Shown here: positions 32,423 through 40,602 of the stretch, in pieces
Layout: every line of letters starts with the position of its first letter
Position numbering within the stretch: position 1 is the stretch's first letter
Origin: an uncultured Hymenobacter sp.
Lineage (GTDB): Bacteria > Bacteroidota > Bacteroidia > Cytophagales > Hymenobacteraceae
NCBI GenBank assembly: GCA_913776615.1
Contig: CAJYPK010000042.1
Span: 1-64,000, forward strand
Reading direction: 5' to 3'
DNA: 64,000 nt
Position numbers and translations under genes: made by a program
Notes under the pieces: generated by a model
What the model saw: only the letters and a program-made list of their open reading frames with translations
Told to the model about the DNA's origin: nothing
Databases searched by the model: none

Positions 32423-34642
32423 ATGCAGGCCGATTCCCTTGTCCCCGCCGCCGCGCCCCGAACGCCGCTGATTCCCAACGCGCCCGAGCGGCGCGTGGAA
32501 ACCTTCTATTACGACAATAAGATTGTCCGCGACTTCGGCATTGCCACCGTCATCTGGGGCATTATCGGGATGCTGGTGGGGGTGCTGGCGGCCTTCCAGC
32601 TGGCCCGGCCCGAGCTGAACATGGGCACGGCCTTTACCACCTTCGGCCGCATCCGGCCGCTGCACACCAACGCGGTGATTTTCGCCTTCGTCGGCAACGG
32701 CATTTTCACCGGCATTTACTACTCCCTGCAGCGCCTGTGCAAAACCCGGATGTACTCCGATTTTCTGGGCAGGCTGCACTTCTGGGGCTGGCAGCTGATT
32801 ATCGTGTCGGCGGTGGCCACGCTGCCCTTCGGCTTCACCACTTCTAAAGAATACGCGGAGTTGGAATGGCCCATCGACATTGCCATTACGCTGGTGTGGG
32901 TGGTGTTTGGCTGGAATATGTTCGGCACCATTGCCCGGCGGCGCGAGCGGCACCTCTACGTAGGCATCTGGTTCTACATCGCCACGTTTCTGACGGTGGC
33001 CGTGCTGCACATCGTCAACTCGATGGAGCTGCCGGTGAACTTCCTGAAAAGCTATTCCATGTACGCCGGCGTGCAGGATGCGCTGGTGCAGTGGTGGTAC
33101 GGCCACAACGCGGTGGCCTTCTTTCTCACCACGCCCTACCTCGGGCTGATGTACTACTTCCTGCCCAAGGCGGCCGGCCGGCCGGTGTATTCCTACCGCC
33201 TGAGCATCATTCACTTCTGGTCGCTGATTTTCATTTACATCTGGGCCGGGCCGCACCATTTGCTCTACACCGCCCTGCCCGACTGGGCCCAGAGCCTGGG
33301 CGTGGCTTTCAGCGTGATGCTGATTGCGCCGAGCTGGGGCGGCATGATAAACGGCCTGCTGACGCTGCGCGGAGCCTGGGACAAGGTGCGCGAGGAGCCC
33401 GTGCTCAAATTCATGGTAGTGGCCGTGACGGCCTACGGCATGGCCACCTTCGAAGGCCCGATGCTGAGCTTGAAGAACGTGAATGCCATCGCGCATTTCA
33501 CCGACTGGATTGTGGCGCACGTCCACGTGGGCGCGCTGGGCTGGAACGGCTTCCTCACCTTTGCCATGCTGTACTGGCTGTGGCCCAGGCTCTACCGCAC
33601 CACGCTGTATTCGAAGAAGCTGGCCACGACGCACTTCTGGCTGGGCACACTGGGCATCCTGTTTTATGCCATTCCGATGTACTGGTCGGGCTTCACGCAG
33701 GGGCTGATGTGGAAGCAGTTCAACAGCGAGGGGATGCTGCAGTACCCCAACTTCCTCGAAACCGTGCTGCAGCTGGTGCCCATGTATTACCTGCGCGGCA
33801 TTGGCGGGCTGCTCTACGTGAGCGGCGTGTTCCTGCTGATGTACAACCTGTACCAGACCGCCAAAGCCGGCTCGCTGCTGGTGAATGAGAAAGCCCAGGC
33901 CCCTGCCCTTTTGCCCGCCGAGCTGGTGGAAGAGCACCAGACCGGCCACTGGCACCGCTGGCTGGAGCGCCGGCCCTTCCAGTTGGCGGTGGGCGCCACG
34001 GTGGCCATCCTCATCGGCGGCGCGGTGGAGATGATTCCGACCTTTCTGGTGAAGTCGAACGTGCCCACCATCGCCTCAGTGAAGCCCTACCGGCCGCTGG
34101 AGCTGCAGGGCCGCGACCTCTACATCCGCGAAGGCTGCTCGAACTGCCACACCCAGATGGTGCGCCCCTTCCGCTCCGAAACCGAGCGCTACGGCGAGTA
34201 CTCCAAAGCCGGCGAGTACGTGTACGACCGACCCTTTCTGTGGGGCAGCAAGCGCACCGGCCCCGATTTGCAGCGCGTGGGCGGCAAATACCCTAGCTCC
34301 TGGCACTACAACCACATGCTGGACCCCACCAGCATGTCGCCGGGCTCCATCATGCCCACTTACTCCTGGCTGTTCGACCAGAAAATCGACTACAGCATCC
34401 TGCCTTCGAAGATTAAAGTGCTGCGCAACCTGGGCACGCCCTACCCCGCCGGCTTCGACCAGGTGGCCGTGGACGATGCCCGGCAGCAGGCCCAGGGCAT
34501 CGTGACCGAGCTGAAAAAGGAAGACATCGAGGTGATGCCCGACAAGGAAATCGTGGCCCTGATTGCCTACCTCCAGCGCCTGGGCACGGATATCAAAGTG
34601 AAGCCGGAGCAGGCCGCCAGCGTCACGGCCACCACCCGCTAA
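32423..34642 (+). CDS. ccoNO: cbb3-type cytochrome c oxidase, fused CcoN-CcoO
   Basis: A 739-residue fusion of the catalytic subunit I (about 1-490) and the mono-heme subunit II (about 530-739), as usual in Bacteroidota. The CcoN part has about 12 membrane helices with the heme/copper ligand blocks RPLHTNAVIFAFVGNG, WWYGHNAVAFFLTTPYLGLMYYFLP, WAGPHHLLYTALPDW and FTDWIVAHVHVGALGWNG. The CcoO part begins with a membrane anchor and has the heme c motif CSNCH (Cys572) and the CcoO run RSETERYGEYSKAGEYVYDRPFLWGSKRTGPDL. It reduces O2 to water with high affinity while pumping protons. Confidence 0.95.
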   Translation: MQADSLVPAAAPRTPLIPNAPERRVETFYYDNKIVRDFGIATVIWGIIGMLVGVLAAFQLARPELNMGTAFTTFGRIRPLHTNAVIFAFVGNGIFTGIYYSLQRLCKTRMYSDFLGRLHFWGWQLIIVSAVATLPFGFTTSKEYAELEWPIDIAITLVWVVFGWNMFGTIARRRERHLYVGIWFYIATFLTVAVLHIVNSMELPVNFLKSYSMYAGVQDALVQWWYGHNAVAFFLTTPYLGLMYYFLPKAAGRPVYSYRLSIIHFWSLIFIYIWAGPHHLLYTALPDWAQSLGVAFSVMLIAPSWGGMINGLLTLRGAWDKVREEPVLKFMVVAVTAYGMATFEGPMLSLKNVNAIAHFTDWIVAHVHVGALGWNGFLTFAMLYWLWPRLYRTTLYSKKLATTHFWLGTLGILFYAIPMYWSGFTQGLMWKQFNSEGMLQYPNFLETVLQLVPMYYLRGIGGLLYVSGVFLLMYNLYQTAKAGSLLVNEKAQAPALLPAELVEEHQTGHWHRWLERRPFQLAVGATVAILIGGAVEMIPTFLVKSNVPTIASVKPYRPLELQGRDLYIREGCSNCHTQMVRPFRSETERYGEYSKAGEYVYDRPFLWGSKRTGPDLQRVGGKYPSSWHYNHMLDPTSMSPGSIMPTYSWLFDQKIDYSILPSKIKVLRNLGTPYPAGFDQVAVDDARQQAQGIVTELKKEDIEVMPDKEIVALIAYLQRLGTDIKVKPEQAASVTATTR

Positions 34643-34659
34643 TCAACCCCCTCAACGCC

Positions 34660-34875
34660 ATGGAAAAGAACGTGCTGCAATCCATCTCGGGCGTGGCGAT
34701 TTTCCCGATTATCTCCTTCGCCATCTTTTTCCTCTTCTTTCTGGGGCTGGCCGTGTACGTGCTGTTCGTCAACCGCCGCCACGTCGACACCATGAGCCAG
34801 CTGCCCCTGACCGACGAGTCCGGCGACCCCGATGAAACGCTGAAATACCACCTTAACCACGACATCTTATGCTAA
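34660..34875 (+). CDS. ccoQ: cbb3 oxidase small subunit CcoQ
   Basis: A 71-residue protein with one membrane helix (IFPIISFAIFFLFFLGLAVYVLFV) and a hydrophilic C-terminus (NRRHVDTMSQLPLTDE), located 17 bp after ccoNO. Size, topology and position are those of CcoQ/FixQ, which stabilises the oxidase complex. Its end overlaps the next small gene by 7 bp. Confidence 0.82.
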   Translation: MEKNVLQSISGVAIFPIISFAIFFLFFLGLAVYVLFVNRRHVDTMSQLPLTDESGDPDETLKYHLNHDILC

Positions 34876-35213
34876 CCAAACGCACCTTCCTGATGACTGC
34901 CACCGGCCTGCTGATGGGCTACCTTGCCGCTGGCCAATCGACTACGCCGGCCCCGGCCGCCGGCCCCAGCCCCGTCGACCTGCTGAGCTGGGTAACCTGG
35001 GGAGCCGCCGGCGTTGTGCTGCTGATGGGCGTGCTGGTGGCCGGCTCGCTGGCCAGCGCCGGGCGCATCCGGGCCGCCGCGCTGAGCGCTGCCGCCGAGC
35101 CGGTGGCCGCAGTACCGGCTATTGCCGCCGCGCCCGCCGCCGCAAAAACGGCACCCGCCCCGGCCCCGGTCGCGGCCGAAGCCGCTATCACCGCCGAGCC
35201 CGTATTGGTATGA
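34869..35213 (+). CDS. Small single-helix membrane protein in the cbb3 operon
   Basis: A 114-residue protein: signal-like N-terminus (MLTKRTFLMTATGLLMGYLAAGQ), one membrane helix (LLSWVTWGAAGVVLLMGVLVAGSL) and an Ala/Pro-rich tail. It overlaps ccoQ by 7 bp and ccoP by 4 bp (the ATGA type), so translation is coupled and it is surely made. I know no named cbb3 subunit like it. The layout signal-helix-tail resembles the N-terminal part of CcoP, so it may be a CcoP-derived or accessory subunit; this is inference. Confidence 0.72.
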   Translation: MLTKRTFLMTATGLLMGYLAAGQSTTPAPAAGPSPVDLLSWVTWGAAGVVLLMGVLVAGSLASAGRIRAAALSAAAEPVAAVPAIAAAPAAAKTAPAPAPVAAEAAITAEPVLV

Positions 35214-36085
35214 GCCACCGCCGTCATCTTTTCTACGGGGCGGGGCTGGCCCTGCTCAGCACGGCCCCGGCCCTGGCCCAGGAGGCCGCCGCGCCCGTAG
35301 CCCCCACGAGCGCCGAGGCGTCGCTGCGGCTGATGTGGGTGATGCTGGGCGTGCTAGCCGTGGTGCTGCTGCTTTTTATCGTGCTGCTGGTGGGGCTGCT
35401 GGCCTTTCTCAAGCCGGTGCTGCGCAAGCTCTACGACCAGCCCGCCGTGCACAACAGCTGGAGCGGCCGGGTGCTGGGCCTGCTGGTGGGCGATGCCCGC
35501 CTGATGCAGGGCGAGGTGCGCGACGAGCTACTGGACCACGACTACGACGGCATCCACGAGTTTGACAACGACCTGCCGCCGTGGTGGAAGTACGGCTTTG
35601 CCTTCACCACCGTCTTCGCCGTGTGCTACCTGACCTATTACCACGTGCTCAAAACCGGGCAGCTGCAGGGGGCCGAATACGCCACCGAAATGCAGCAGGC
35701 GGCCCTGCTGGTTGCCACCACGTCCGACGACCCCAACCAGCTCACCACCTACACGGCCCTCACCGCGCCGGCCGAGCTGAGCAGCGGCAAGGGCCTCTTC
35801 ACCACCAACTGCGCACCCTGCCACGGGGCCAGCGCCGAGGGCAAAGTCGGCCCCAACCTCACCGACGAGTACTGGCTGCACGGCGGCGAGGTCAACCACA
35901 TCTACCGCACCATCAAGTTCGGCGTGAACGGCAAGGGCATGGTGGCCTGGAAGGGCAAGCTCTCGGGCAAGCAGATTCTGCAGGTCAGCTCCTACATCCT
36001 GAGCCTGCAAGGCTCGAAGCCGGCCAACGCCAAGCCGCCGCAGGGCGAGAAGGAAGCCCCGGCCAAAACGCTGGCCGTCCGCTAG
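35210..36085 (+). CDS. ccoP: cbb3 oxidase subunit III CcoP with one heme c motif
   Basis: A 291-residue protein: signal-like N-terminus, a membrane helix (LMWVMLGVLAVVLLLFIVLLVGLLAF), the CcoP hallmark DHDYDGIHEFDNDLPPWWKYGFAFTTVFAVCYLTYYHVLKTG with a second helix, and a C-terminal cytochrome c domain with CAPCH (about 201-205) and the distal Met region (GMVAWKGKLSGKQILQVSSYILSL). Proteobacterial CcoP carries two heme c sites; only one CxxCH is present here. It passes electrons from cytochrome c to CcoO. Confidence 0.92.
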   Translation: MSHRRHLFYGAGLALLSTAPALAQEAAAPVAPTSAEASLRLMWVMLGVLAVVLLLFIVLLVGLLAFLKPVLRKLYDQPAVHNSWSGRVLGLLVGDARLMQGEVRDELLDHDYDGIHEFDNDLPPWWKYGFAFTTVFAVCYLTYYHVLKTGQLQGAEYATEMQQAALLVATTSDDPNQLTTYTALTAPAELSSGKGLFTTNCAPCHGASAEGKVGPNLTDEYWLHGGEVNHIYRTIKFGVNGKGMVAWKGKLSGKQILQVSSYILSLQGSKPANAKPPQGEKEAPAKTLAVR

Positions 36086-36118
36086 CCCCGACATCCCTTA
36101 CCACTAGTTGCTACTCCC

Positions 36119-37528
36119 ATGCCCACCACCCAGTTCAAGCCCAACGACTCCTACCGCGACTCTATCGCCACGATAGACGCGGCCGGGGCGCGGGTGTGGC
36201 TGTATCCCAAGCAGCCCGCCGGCCGGCTCTACACCCGGCGCAAGTGGCTCAGCTACGGGTTTCTGGCCCTGCTGTTTGCCGGGCCGTGGCTGCGCATCCA
36301 CGGCCTGCCGGTGCTGCTGCTCAACCTGCCGGCGCGGAAGTTTATCATCCTGGGTCAGATTTTCTGGCCCCAGGATTTCTTCGTGCTGCTGCTGGCCATG
36401 CTCACCTTTCTGGTATTCATCATCGTGTTCACGGTGGTGTACGGGCGGGTGTTCTGCGGCTGGGTGTGCCCCCAAACCATTTTTCTGGAAATGGTTTTCC
36501 GCCGCATCGAGTACTGGCTGGAAGGCGACGCCCCGCAGCAGCGCGCCCTCGACCGCCGCGCCCTGGACTGGGACAAGCGCTGGCGCAAAACCACCAATCA
36601 CGCGCTGTTTCTGCTCATCTCATTTCTGATTGCCAACACCTTCCTGGCCTACATCATCGGCTCGGAAGAGCTGCTGAAGCTCGTTACCGACTCGCCCACG
36701 GCCCACCTGGGCGGGCTGGCCACTCTCACGCTGTTCACGGGCGTGTTCTACGCCGTGTTTGCCCGGTTTCGGGAGCAGGTGTGCACCATTGTGTGCCCCT
36801 ACGGCCGCCTGCAGGGCGTGTTGCTCGATAAGGACAGCCTCGTAGTAGCCTACGACTACCAGCGCGGCGAGCCCCGCGGGAAGCTGCGCAAAAACCAGGT
36901 GCGCACCGCCGGCGACTGCATCGACTGCCACCAGTGCGCGCAGGTCTGCCCCACGGGCATCGACATCCGCAACGGCGCTACCCAGCTCGAATGCATCAAC
37001 TGCACGGCCTGCATCGACGCCTGCAACAGCATCATGAACCTGATAAACAAGCCCGAGGGCCTGATTCGGCCCGCCACGGTGAACAGCATTGCCACCGGCA
37101 CCCGGTTCCAGGTCACAGGCCGCGTGAAGGCGCTGTCGGGCGTGCTGGCCGGGCTGCTACTGGTGCTCACGGGCCTGCTGGTGTCGCGCAATAATGTGGC
37201 GGCCACGGTGCTGCGCACGCCGGGCCAGTTGTTCCAGAAAACCGACCACGGCACCATCACCAACCTCTACAACATCTCCGTCATCAACAAAACCAACCGG
37301 CCCTACCCCATCACCCTGCGGGTGCTGGAGCCGGCGCAGGGCCGCATCTCGCTGGTGGGCAGCCCCGGCCTCAAGCTCCCCGCCCAGGGCCTGGCCGAGG
37401 GCGTGTTTTTTGCCGAACTGCCCCGCACGGCCCTGCACCACACCAACCAGAAAATCCGCATCGGCCTCTTCAGCGGCGGAAAATTAGTGGCCGAAACCAG
37501 TACTAAGTTCCTCGGCCCGATGCAGTAA
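36119..37528 (+). CDS. ccoG: cbb3 oxidase accessory iron-sulfur protein CcoG
   Basis: A 469-residue membrane protein of the FixG/CcoG family: several membrane helices (e.g. FVLLLAMLTFLVFIIVFTVVYG), the CGWVCPQTIFLEMVFRRIEYWLEGD block, and two ferredoxin-type [4Fe-4S] motifs (CIDCHQCAQVCP and CINCTACIDACN). The C-terminal Ig-like domain (about 360-469) is typical. CcoG is thought to reduce copper for oxidase assembly. It lies 33 bp after ccoP. Confidence 0.94.
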   Translation: MPTTQFKPNDSYRDSIATIDAAGARVWLYPKQPAGRLYTRRKWLSYGFLALLFAGPWLRIHGLPVLLLNLPARKFIILGQIFWPQDFFVLLLAMLTFLVFIIVFTVVYGRVFCGWVCPQTIFLEMVFRRIEYWLEGDAPQQRALDRRALDWDKRWRKTTNHALFLLISFLIANTFLAYIIGSEELLKLVTDSPTAHLGGLATLTLFTGVFYAVFARFREQVCTIVCPYGRLQGVLLDKDSLVVAYDYQRGEPRGKLRKNQVRTAGDCIDCHQCAQVCPTGIDIRNGATQLECINCTACIDACNSIMNLINKPEGLIRPATVNSIATGTRFQVTGRVKALSGVLAGLLLVLTGLLVSRNNVAATVLRTPGQLFQKTDHGTITNLYNISVINKTNRPYPITLRVLEPAQGRISLVGSPGLKLPAQGLAEGVFFAELPRTALHHTNQKIRIGLFSGGKLVAETSTKFLGPMQ

Positions 37529-37549
37529 GCGCCGCCCTTCATTTCACGC

Positions 37550-38332
37550 ATGAAAACCCTCGATTCACCGGCTCCCCCTTCGGCTGCGCTGCGCCTGCTG
37601 CGAAAACACCCCGTGCTGGGCTTTTTCGGGTTGGCGTACCTGATTTCGTGGGGGCTGTGGCTGCCGCTCTACTGCCCGCCGCTGGCCGGCTGGCGCGTGC
37701 CCTACCACCATGCCCTGGGCGCGTTTGGCCCCCTGCTGGCGGCCGGGCTGCTGGGCCGGGGCCTGTACGGGCCGGCGGCCCTGCGGGCCCTGCTGCGCCG
37801 CATGGCGCAGTGGCGGGTGCGCGCGGGCTGGTATGCGGTGGCGGTGCTGCTGCCCCTGGCCCTGGCGGCGCTGGTGCAGCTTGTGGTGGGGCCGCCGCCG
37901 GCCGGGCCGTGGCCCGGTCTGGGGCATTCGGCCGAGTTTCCGCACTGGAATGCGCTGGCCATCGGGCTGTATAACGTGCTGGTTTTTGGCTACGGCGAGG
38001 AAGTGGGCTGGCGCGGCTTTGCGCTGCCCGAGCTGCAGCAGCGCTACGGTACCCAACGGGCCGTGCTGCTGGTTGCGGCGGGCTGGGCCGTCTGGCACCT
38101 GCCGCTGTTCTGGTATCGCCCCGGCTACCTGCACCTGGATGCGGGGGGCGTGGCGGGCTGGCTATTGAGCCTGGTAATGGGCAGCGCCCTGCTCACCTGG
38201 CTTTTCAATGGCACGCACGGCAGCCTGCTGCTGTGTGCGCGCTGTTTCACGCGGCCATTGACGTGGCTTTCAGCAGCCTGGCACCCAGCACCCGGGCCAC
38301 CAGCCTGCTGGGCGTTGGCATTACGGTGCTGA
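37550..38332 (+). CDS. CPBP-family intramembrane protease with frameshifted C-terminus
   Basis: A 260-residue polytopic protein of the CPBP (CAAX protease/bacteriocin-processing) family: motif 1 EEVGWRGFALPELQQRYG and motif 2 WAVWHLPLFW are intact. After GSLLL (near 38233) the frame turns into an unlikely Cys/Pro/Trp-rich tail. Reading the -1 frame from there gives ALFHAAIDVAFSSLAPSTRATSLLGVGITVLSVAAFWAAVRRR..., the expected motif 3 helix, ending at 38412 and overlapping the ccoH start. So a 1-2 bp indel (GCGCGC at about 38237-38242) breaks the gene; it could be genuine decay or a sequencing error. It lies inside the cbb3 operon. Confidence 0.75.
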   Translation: MKTLDSPAPPSAALRLLRKHPVLGFFGLAYLISWGLWLPLYCPPLAGWRVPYHHALGAFGPLLAAGLLGRGLYGPAALRALLRRMAQWRVRAGWYAVAVLLPLALAALVQLVVGPPPAGPWPGLGHSAEFPHWNALAIGLYNVLVFGYGEEVGWRGFALPELQQRYGTQRAVLLVAAGWAVWHLPLFWYRPGYLHLDAGGVAGWLLSLVMGSALLTWLFNGTHGSLLLCARCFTRPLTWLSAAWHPAPGPPACWALALRC

Positions 38333-38404
38333 GCGTGGCTGCCTTTTGGGCGGCGGTGCGCCGCCGTCCCCTCTTACCGCTTTCCGGCTACGCCGAATAC
38401 GCCC

Positions 38405-38872
38405 ATGACTAATGTTACTCCGGCAGCGGCTGGCCGCACCCGCTGGCCCTACGCCATTGTGGCGGTGTTCCTGCTTTTCGCCGGCTACATCGGCTTTATG
38501 GTGCAGCAGGCCCTGCGCACCACCGTCGACCTCGTCAGCCCCGACTACTACCAGCAGGAGATGGCCTACCAGCAGCGCATGGAAACCGTGGCCCGCACCG
38601 CCGCCCTGCCCGCGCCGGTGCAGCTCACCTACGATGCCGCCGCCCGGGTTTTGTGGTTCCGGCTGCCGCCCGCGCTGGCGGGCCAGGCGGTGCGGGGCAA
38701 GCTGCATTTCTTCCGGCCGTCCAACCAGAAGCTCGATTTCAGCCTGCCGCTGCAGGCCGGCAGCCAGCAGTTCAGCACCGCCCGGATGCAACCGGGCTAC
38801 TGGCGGGCGCGGCTCGATTTCACGGCCGGCGGCCAGCCCTATTTCATTGAAAAAGAACTAACCCTCAAATAA
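38405..38872 (+). CDS. ccoH: cbb3 oxidase assembly protein CcoH/FixH
   Basis: A 155-residue protein with one N-terminal membrane helix (YAIVAVFLLFAGYIGFMVQQAL) and the FixH-type periplasmic domain: VDLVSPDYYQQEMAYQQRMETVARTAAL, then beta-rich sequence (GKLHFFRPSNQKLDFSLPL, GYWRARLDFTAGGQPYFIEKEL). FixH/CcoH takes part in late assembly and stability of cbb3 oxidase. It is followed 3 bp later by the TauE/SafE-like gene. Confidence 0.9.
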   Translation: MTNVTPAAAGRTRWPYAIVAVFLLFAGYIGFMVQQALRTTVDLVSPDYYQQEMAYQQRMETVARTAALPAPVQLTYDAAARVLWFRLPPALAGQAVRGKLHFFRPSNQKLDFSLPLQAGSQQFSTARMQPGYWRARLDFTAGGQPYFIEKELTLK

Positions 38873-38875
38873 ACC

Positions 38876-39598
38876 ATGCTCTGGGCCGGCTTTCTGTTTG
38901 GGTTGTTGGGCAGCTTCCACTGCGTGGGCATGTGCGGGGCCATTGCCCTGGCGCTGCCGGGTGCAGCCGGGGCGTCGGTCGGGCGCTACCTGACCGGCCG
39001 CGCGCTCTATAACCTGGGCCGCATCTCGACTTACGCCACCCTGGGCGGGCTGGCGGGGCTGCTGGGCCAGGGCCTGCGGCTGGCCGGCGTGCAGCAGGGC
39101 CTGTCCGTAGTGTCGGGCGTGCTGATTCTGCTGCTGGTGCTGGTGCCCGCGCGCTACTCCCAACGCCCGGCGGCCGCGCTGGGCCTGGGCCGGCCGCTGG
39201 CCTGGGTGAAAACCACGCTGGCCGGCCAGTATCAGCGGCCCTCGGCGCGGGCGCTTTACGCCACGGGGCTGCTCAATGGCCTGCTGCCCTGCGGCCTGGT
39301 GTACCTGGCGCTGGCCGGGGCGCTGAGTGCGCCGGGCGTGGCCGGGGCGGCCGCCTACATGGGCTGCTTCGGGCTGGGCACGCTGCCCCTGATGCTGGGC
39401 CTGAGCCTGAGCGGCCGGCTGGTGCCGCTGGCCTGGCGCACCCGCATGCGGCAGGCCGTGCCCTACACGGCCGGGCTGCTGGCGGTTCTCTTCATTGTGC
39501 GCGGGCTGGGGCTGGGCATTCCCTACCTGAGCCCGCCGCTGCCGGCCGCCGCCGCCCCTGCCCCCCGCCAGCCCCTTACCGTGCACTATTGCCACTAA
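38876..39598 (+). CDS. TauE/SafE-family membrane protein of the cbb3 locus
   Basis: A 240-residue protein with about six membrane helices and the family opening LWAGFLFGLLGSFHCVGMCGAIALALPG, plus NGLLPCGLVYLALAGAL. This is the UPF0014/TauE-SafE type (sometimes called CcoI-associated or DsbD-like), commonly last in cbb3 assembly loci. The FHCVGMCG and LPCG motifs hint at copper or thiol handling. It ends 40 bp before a Usp gene. Confidence 0.85.
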   Translation: MLWAGFLFGLLGSFHCVGMCGAIALALPGAAGASVGRYLTGRALYNLGRISTYATLGGLAGLLGQGLRLAGVQQGLSVVSGVLILLLVLVPARYSQRPAAALGLGRPLAWVKTTLAGQYQRPSARALYATGLLNGLLPCGLVYLALAGALSAPGVAGAAAYMGCFGLGTLPLMLGLSLSGRLVPLAWRTRMRQAVPYTAGLLAVLFIVRGLGLGIPYLSPPLPAAAAPAPRQPLTVHYCH

Positions 39599-39638
39599 CT
39601 CACCCTTGCCCCGCCGCTTGCCGGCATATACTCCGTTG

Positions 39639-40547
39639 ATGAAAACCATTCTCGTTCCCCTCGACCACACCGCCGCCGCCGAGGCCACCCTGGCTTATGC
39701 CAACAAGCTGGCGCTGCGCTGGCCCGCCGAGCTGGTGGTGCTCTATTGCCACCCCGCTGCCCCGGCCCCGGCCGCCGTGCTGCAGGCCGAGGAGCAGCGC
39801 CTGCGCAGCCTGGTGGAGCGCCTGCGCTACCAGCAGCTCACCCGGCACGACGGCCGCCGCCTCACCTACCGCTACCGGGTGCTGGCCGGCTGCCTGCACG
39901 ACCACGTGCAGACCGAAGCCCTGGCCTGCGCCGCCGACCTGCTGGTGATGGGCCTCGAGCACATCGACTGCGGCCGGCAGGAAGCCCCCGGCAACCACGC
40001 CGCCGCCATCACCGCGCTGGTGGGCTGCCCCGTGCTGGTGGTGCCGCCCGGCCGCCGCAGCCTGCCCACCCGCCTGGCCTTTTACGCCAACTTCGCCAAC
40101 CTGGAGCTCAACGTGCTGCCCCGCCTGGCCGCGCTGGAAACCCTGTTCCCGGCCCCGCTCGACCTGGTGCAGTTTTATGCCCCGGCCGAGCGGGGCCGCC
40201 GCCGCCAGCTCTGGCAGGGACTGCGGCGCGCGGCCGCGCACCTGGGCTGGGCGGGTAGCCTTACCCACCTGCTCGAAGACGACGCGCCGGTGGAAGGCAT
40301 TGGCGAGTTCTGCGCCCGGGCGCAGGCCCAGCTGCTCGTCATTGCCCCCGGCAGCCCGGCCGAGCTGCTGCGCTACTTCGACGGCTGCTACCGGGCCACC
40401 AGCGCCTACCACACCCGCATTCCGCTGCTGGTGCTGCCCTCGGCCAAGCGCCCGCCCGCCGTGGCCTGCTGCGACAAGTGCGCCGAGCGCCTGCGCCAGG
40501 AAGCCCTGGCCCTCGGGCCGTCCCACCCCGCTTATCACGCCGGGTAG
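39639..40547 (+). CDS. Universal stress protein (two-domain)
   Basis: A 302-residue tandem-domain Usp from the ATG at 39639 (MKTILVPLDHTAAAEATLAYANKLA). The first domain ends with ADLLVMGLEHIDCG; the second with QLLVIAPGSPAELLRYFDGCYRATSAYHTRIPLLVLP. The C-terminus has an added CxxC (CCDKCAERL), which could bind metal. It is in line after the cbb3 assembly genes and before hemF, so probably co-transcribed and induced under low oxygen. Confidence 0.88.
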   Translation: MKTILVPLDHTAAAEATLAYANKLALRWPAELVVLYCHPAAPAPAAVLQAEEQRLRSLVERLRYQQLTRHDGRRLTYRYRVLAGCLHDHVQTEALACAADLLVMGLEHIDCGRQEAPGNHAAAITALVGCPVLVVPPGRRSLPTRLAFYANFANLELNVLPRLAALETLFPAPLDLVQFYAPAERGRRRQLWQGLRRAAAHLGWAGSLTHLLEDDAPVEGIGEFCARAQAQLLVIAPGSPAELLRYFDGCYRATSAYHTRIPLLVLPSAKRPPAVACCDKCAERLRQEALALGPSHPAYHAG

Positions 40548-40574
40548 TGGGCCCAAGCCCGCGCCGCCCGGTTA

Positions 40575-40584
40575 CCCCCCCCCC
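40575..40584 (+). repeat. Run of ten C upstream of hemF
   Basis: A C10 homopolymer 18 bp before the hemF start, in the Usp-hemF spacer. Long mononucleotide runs are prone to slippage and can vary transcript or translation level. Confidence 0.8.
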
Positions 40585-40602
40585 TGCTTTTACTTTTCCG
40601 CT

